64,000 bases of DNA from Alphaproteobacteria bacterium (GTDB lineage Bacteria > Pseudomonadota > Alphaproteobacteria > Rhodobacterales > Rhodobacteraceae). Positions within the stretch are counted from its first letter, which is position 1; every line of letters begins with the position of its first letter. The position numbers were made by a program, and so were the translations under genes. This document shows, in pieces, positions 61,854-64,000 of this stretch. Below the pieces are notes generated by a model, which was not told where the DNA came from, did no database searches, and saw nothing but the letters and a program-made list of their open reading frames with translations. The stretch spans positions 1 to 64,000 of the forward strand of contig JAUHVR010000016.1 of assembly GCA_030424865.1 (NCBI GenBank), written 5' to 3'.

Positions 61854-63257
61854 ATGCCAGCCCAGAAACTCTATGCCGGTGCCAAGCTGCGCGACATCCG
61901 CACGCGGCTCAGCCTGACGCAAAAGGAATTCGCCGCAAAGCTGGGCGTTTCCTTGCCTTACTTAAATCAAATGGAGCGAAACAATCGCCCCGTCAGCACG
62001 ACCGTGGTGCTGGCACTGGCGTCCGAGTTCGGCCTCGACGTGACCGAGCTGGGCCAGGGCGACAGCGAACGTCTGGTCACCGACATGCGCGAAGCGCTGA
62101 CCGATCCGGTCTTTGCCGACACCATGCCGCCGATTGCCGACCTGCGGCTGACCGCCTCGAACGCGCCCGCTCTGGCCCGCGCCTTTCTGGCGCTGCATCA
62201 GTCCTACCGACAGACCCATGAACGCCTTGCCTCACTGGACGAGGCTTTGGGACGCGAAGGCGCACAGCAGCAGGCCAGCCCCTGGGAAGAGGTCCGCGAC
62301 TTCTTTCACTATTGCGACAATTACATCGACGCCGTCGACCGCGCCGCCGAGCGCTTTGCCCAACTGACGGCGGATGAGCCCGACATCCGCGCCGCCGCCC
62401 GCGCCCGGCTGACCAAATCCGGCATCTCGGTCCGGCTGACCCAGACCGACACGATGCGCCACTACGACCACGCCACGGGCACGCTGACACTGTCCTCGTT
62501 GGCCCCGCCCGAAACTCAGACCTTTCAGCTGCTTCTGCAGGTCGCGCTGCTGCATCAGGACAAACTGCTGGAGGCGACTCTGGACCTTGCGCGCTTTCAG
62601 TCCGAGGCGGCACGCAACATCGCCAAGATCGGCCTTGCGAACTATTTCGCCGGTGCCGCGCTCATGCCCTATGGAGCGTTCCTGCAGGCCGCGCAGGACA
62701 CAAGGCACGATCTGGAACTGCTGGCCGCACAGTTCGGCGCCTCGGTCGAGCAGGTGGCGCATCGGCTTTCGACCCTGCAACGCCCGGGCGCCAAGGGATT
62801 GCCGTTCTTCTTTGTCCGCGTCGATCAGGCGGGCACGATCACCAAGCGCCATTCGGCGACACGCCTTCAGTTTGCGCGCTTCGGCGGTGCCTGCCCTCTG
62901 TGGAACGTGCACCGCGCGTTTGAAACGCCCGGCCAGTTCCTGCGCCAGCTGGCCGAGACCCCTGACGGGGTGCGTTACATCTCGATCGCGCGGGACGTCA
63001 GCAAACATGGCGGCCACTACGGCGCGCCGGTCCGGCGCTTTGCCATCGCGCTGGGGTGCGACGTGCGCCACGCGGGCGCGATTGTCTATGCCGACGGGAT
63101 GGACCTGAGCCGCGACGACGCCTTTGAGCCCATCGGCATCAGCTGCCGCATTTGCGAGCGGTCCAAGTGCCACCAACGTTCGGTCCCACCGCTGGAGCGC
63201 CGCCTGACCATCGCGCCCAACCGGCGCGGCGTGCTGCCGTATGAGGTCGACGGGTGA
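61854..63257 (+). CDS. pccR: PccR-type short-chain fatty acyl-CoA regulator (ScfR family)
   Basis: The 467-residue product has an XRE-type helix-turn-helix (residues about 10-65; KLRDIRTRLSLTQKEFAAKLGVSLPYLNQMERNNRP), then a helical ImmA/IrrE-like domain without a clear HExxH. The DUF2083 C-terminal part carries a Cys cluster, GISCRICERSKCHQRSVPP (Cys near residues 430-438). This is the ScfR layout of PccR, RamB and MccR. PccR activates or represses propionyl-CoA carboxylase genes in response to an acyl-CoA. It lies next to pccB and matching GCAAA sites. The next gene starts within its stop codon. Confidence 0.88.
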   Translation: MPAQKLYAGAKLRDIRTRLSLTQKEFAAKLGVSLPYLNQMERNNRPVSTTVVLALASEFGLDVTELGQGDSERLVTDMREALTDPVFADTMPPIADLRLTASNAPALARAFLALHQSYRQTHERLASLDEALGREGAQQQASPWEEVRDFFHYCDNYIDAVDRAAERFAQLTADEPDIRAAARARLTKSGISVRLTQTDTMRHYDHATGTLTLSSLAPPETQTFQLLLQVALLHQDKLLEATLDLARFQSEAARNIAKIGLANYFAGAALMPYGAFLQAAQDTRHDLELLAAQFGASVEQVAHRLSTLQRPGAKGLPFFFVRVDQAGTITKRHSATRLQFARFGGACPLWNVHRAFETPGQFLRQLAETPDGVRYISIARDVSKHGGHYGAPVRRFAIALGCDVRHAGAIVYADGMDLSRDDAFEPIGISCRICERSKCHQRSVPPLERRLTIAPNRRGVLPYEVDG

Positions 63258-64000
63258 TCCGCATCCTTGCCGTCCTGTCAGTGATCCTGCTGACCGGATG
63301 GGCCTCGGCGGAATACCTGCTGCGCCTGGCGATCTATCCCTTTGACGGAACACGCCAGCCCCCCACGGATGCCGGCTTGCCCGAGGTGCAAGAGGTCCTT
63401 CACGACGTGGGGGACGGCGCGCTGGTGGTCTGGGTCGCCGATCCCGATCCGGGCAAACCGGTGATCTTTTACCTGCACGGCAACGCAGGGAACCTGGCGG
63501 CCCGCGCGGGTCGATTTCGCCGGTTTCTGGATCGCGGCTATGGCCTGATCGCGCCCGCCTATCCCGGCAGTTCCGGCAGCGAAGGGACACCGTCAGAGGA
63601 ATCGATCAAACAGAGCATCCGTTCGGTCTGGCTGGCACAGGCCAAGCTCTTGCCCGTGACGAACAGATCTCTTTCGGCAGACACCCCTGCCCCAAAGGTC
63701 ATCCTGTACGGAGAAAGCCTTGGAACCGCAGTTGCGATTGCCCTGTTGGCGAGCCCAGTCACCAACGCCGACGACGGCTTTGGCCCACCCGACGCCGTGA
63801 TCCTCGAAGCGCCCTTCACGTCACTCAAGGACGTGGCGCTGAACAGCTATCCACAACTTGCCACGGCGATGGATCAATTGCCCGACCTTTGGCCCAGCCT
63901 GACATTGGCCGGGGGCCTGCGCGACCCGCTTTTGATCCTGCACGGGACCCAAGACGACGTCATCCCCATTGCGCAGGGGCGGCAGATTTTCGCTGCCGCC
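63254..64000 (+). CDS. Alpha/beta hydrolase, signal- or membrane-anchored, 3' end missing
   Basis: A GTG at 63254 overlaps the pccR stop (GTGA) and opens 249 codons to the window end. A hydrophobic N-terminal segment (IRILAVLSVILLTGWASA) may be a signal or membrane anchor. The hydrolase fold follows: IFYLHGNAGN (oxyanion loop), LIAPAYPGSSGSEG, the nucleophile elbow LYGESLGTA (Ser), EAPFTSL, and a likely catalytic Asp in LHGTQDDVI. The His is beyond the window. It resembles the ABHD13/BEM46-type serine hydrolases. Coupling to pccR suggests joint expression. Confidence 0.85.
   Translation, partial: MIRILAVLSVILLTGWASAEYLLRLAIYPFDGTRQPPTDAGLPEVQEVLHDVGDGALVVWVADPDPGKPVIFYLHGNAGNLAARAGRFRRFLDRGYGLIAPAYPGSSGSEGTPSEESIKQSIRSVWLAQAKLLPVTNRSLSADTPAPKVILYGESLGTAVAIALLASPVTNADDGFGPPDAVILEAPFTSLKDVALNSYPQLATAMDQLPDLWPSLTLAGGLRDPLLILHGTQDDVIPIAQGRQIFAAA

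Overview
The window is a GC-rich alphaproteobacterial chromosome segment, most likely from Rhodobacterales (Roseobacter/Paracoccus group). The reasons are a short bacterial-type ProS without the large editing insertion, a glyQ / FkbM methyltransferase / DUF6446 / glyS / ppdK gene string, the hdaA-perM pair, a PccR (ScfR-type) regulator beside split pccB and pccA clusters, and methylmalonyl-CoA mutase in the same neighbourhood. All calls come from reading motifs by eye; no database search was run.

Bases 1-4633 look like the end of a genomic island integrated at the 3' end of a tRNA-Leu(GAG) gene. From the tRNA leftwards it has a tyrosine integrase, a gene-poor stretch with a striking G-run, two small possibly related genes of unknown function, a probable tracrRNA, and a type II-C-like cas9. 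The cas9 frame is cut after about 528 codons, just inside the RuvC-II region, by the end of an IS3-family insertion sequence that runs off the window. No CRISPR array and no cas1/cas2 are visible, so the rest of the locus, if present, lies to the left.

Bases 4780-29400 are ordinary core and near-core chromosome: a DUF2306 membrane protein divergent from a membrane-bound LytTR regulator, lipB, a Crp-type regulator, ctaD with an FNR-like box upstream, a BCCT transporter, an ArsR/SRPBCC pair with a palindromic operator over the start codon, carA with GatB/YqeY, a GspE-N/GT2 fusion, GntR, HAD nucleotidase, UbiH-like monooxygenase and class V aminotransferase genes, a tightly overlapped lrp-DUF3885-lrp-unknown operon divergent from ilvC, an NDH-2 fused to a cyclic-nucleotide-binding domain, and folB-folP.

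Bases 29500-50800 hold a SleB-type cell-wall hydrolase, the glycyl-tRNA synthetase operon (glyQ, FkbM methyltransferase, DUF6446, glyS, ppdK-like), a secreted peptidoglycan-binding protein whose trypsin-like domain has lost all three catalytic residues, pepT, hdaA-perM, a fasciclin protein, proS, an SGNH esterase, a two-repeat PAN/apple protein, ppx, an EEP-family nuclease/phosphatase, a DnaJ/TerB-like protein, and GNAT and VOC genes.

Bases 51450-63260 form a propionyl-CoA to succinyl-CoA region: methylmalonyl-CoA mutase, pccA, pccB and pccR, with several small unknown proteins and lipoproteins between pccA and pccB. TTTGCAAA-type repeats lie in front of both pccB and pccR. The window ends inside an alpha/beta hydrolase gene coupled to pccR. 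Five of nine convergent gene pairs overlap by exactly four bases through shared stop codons.
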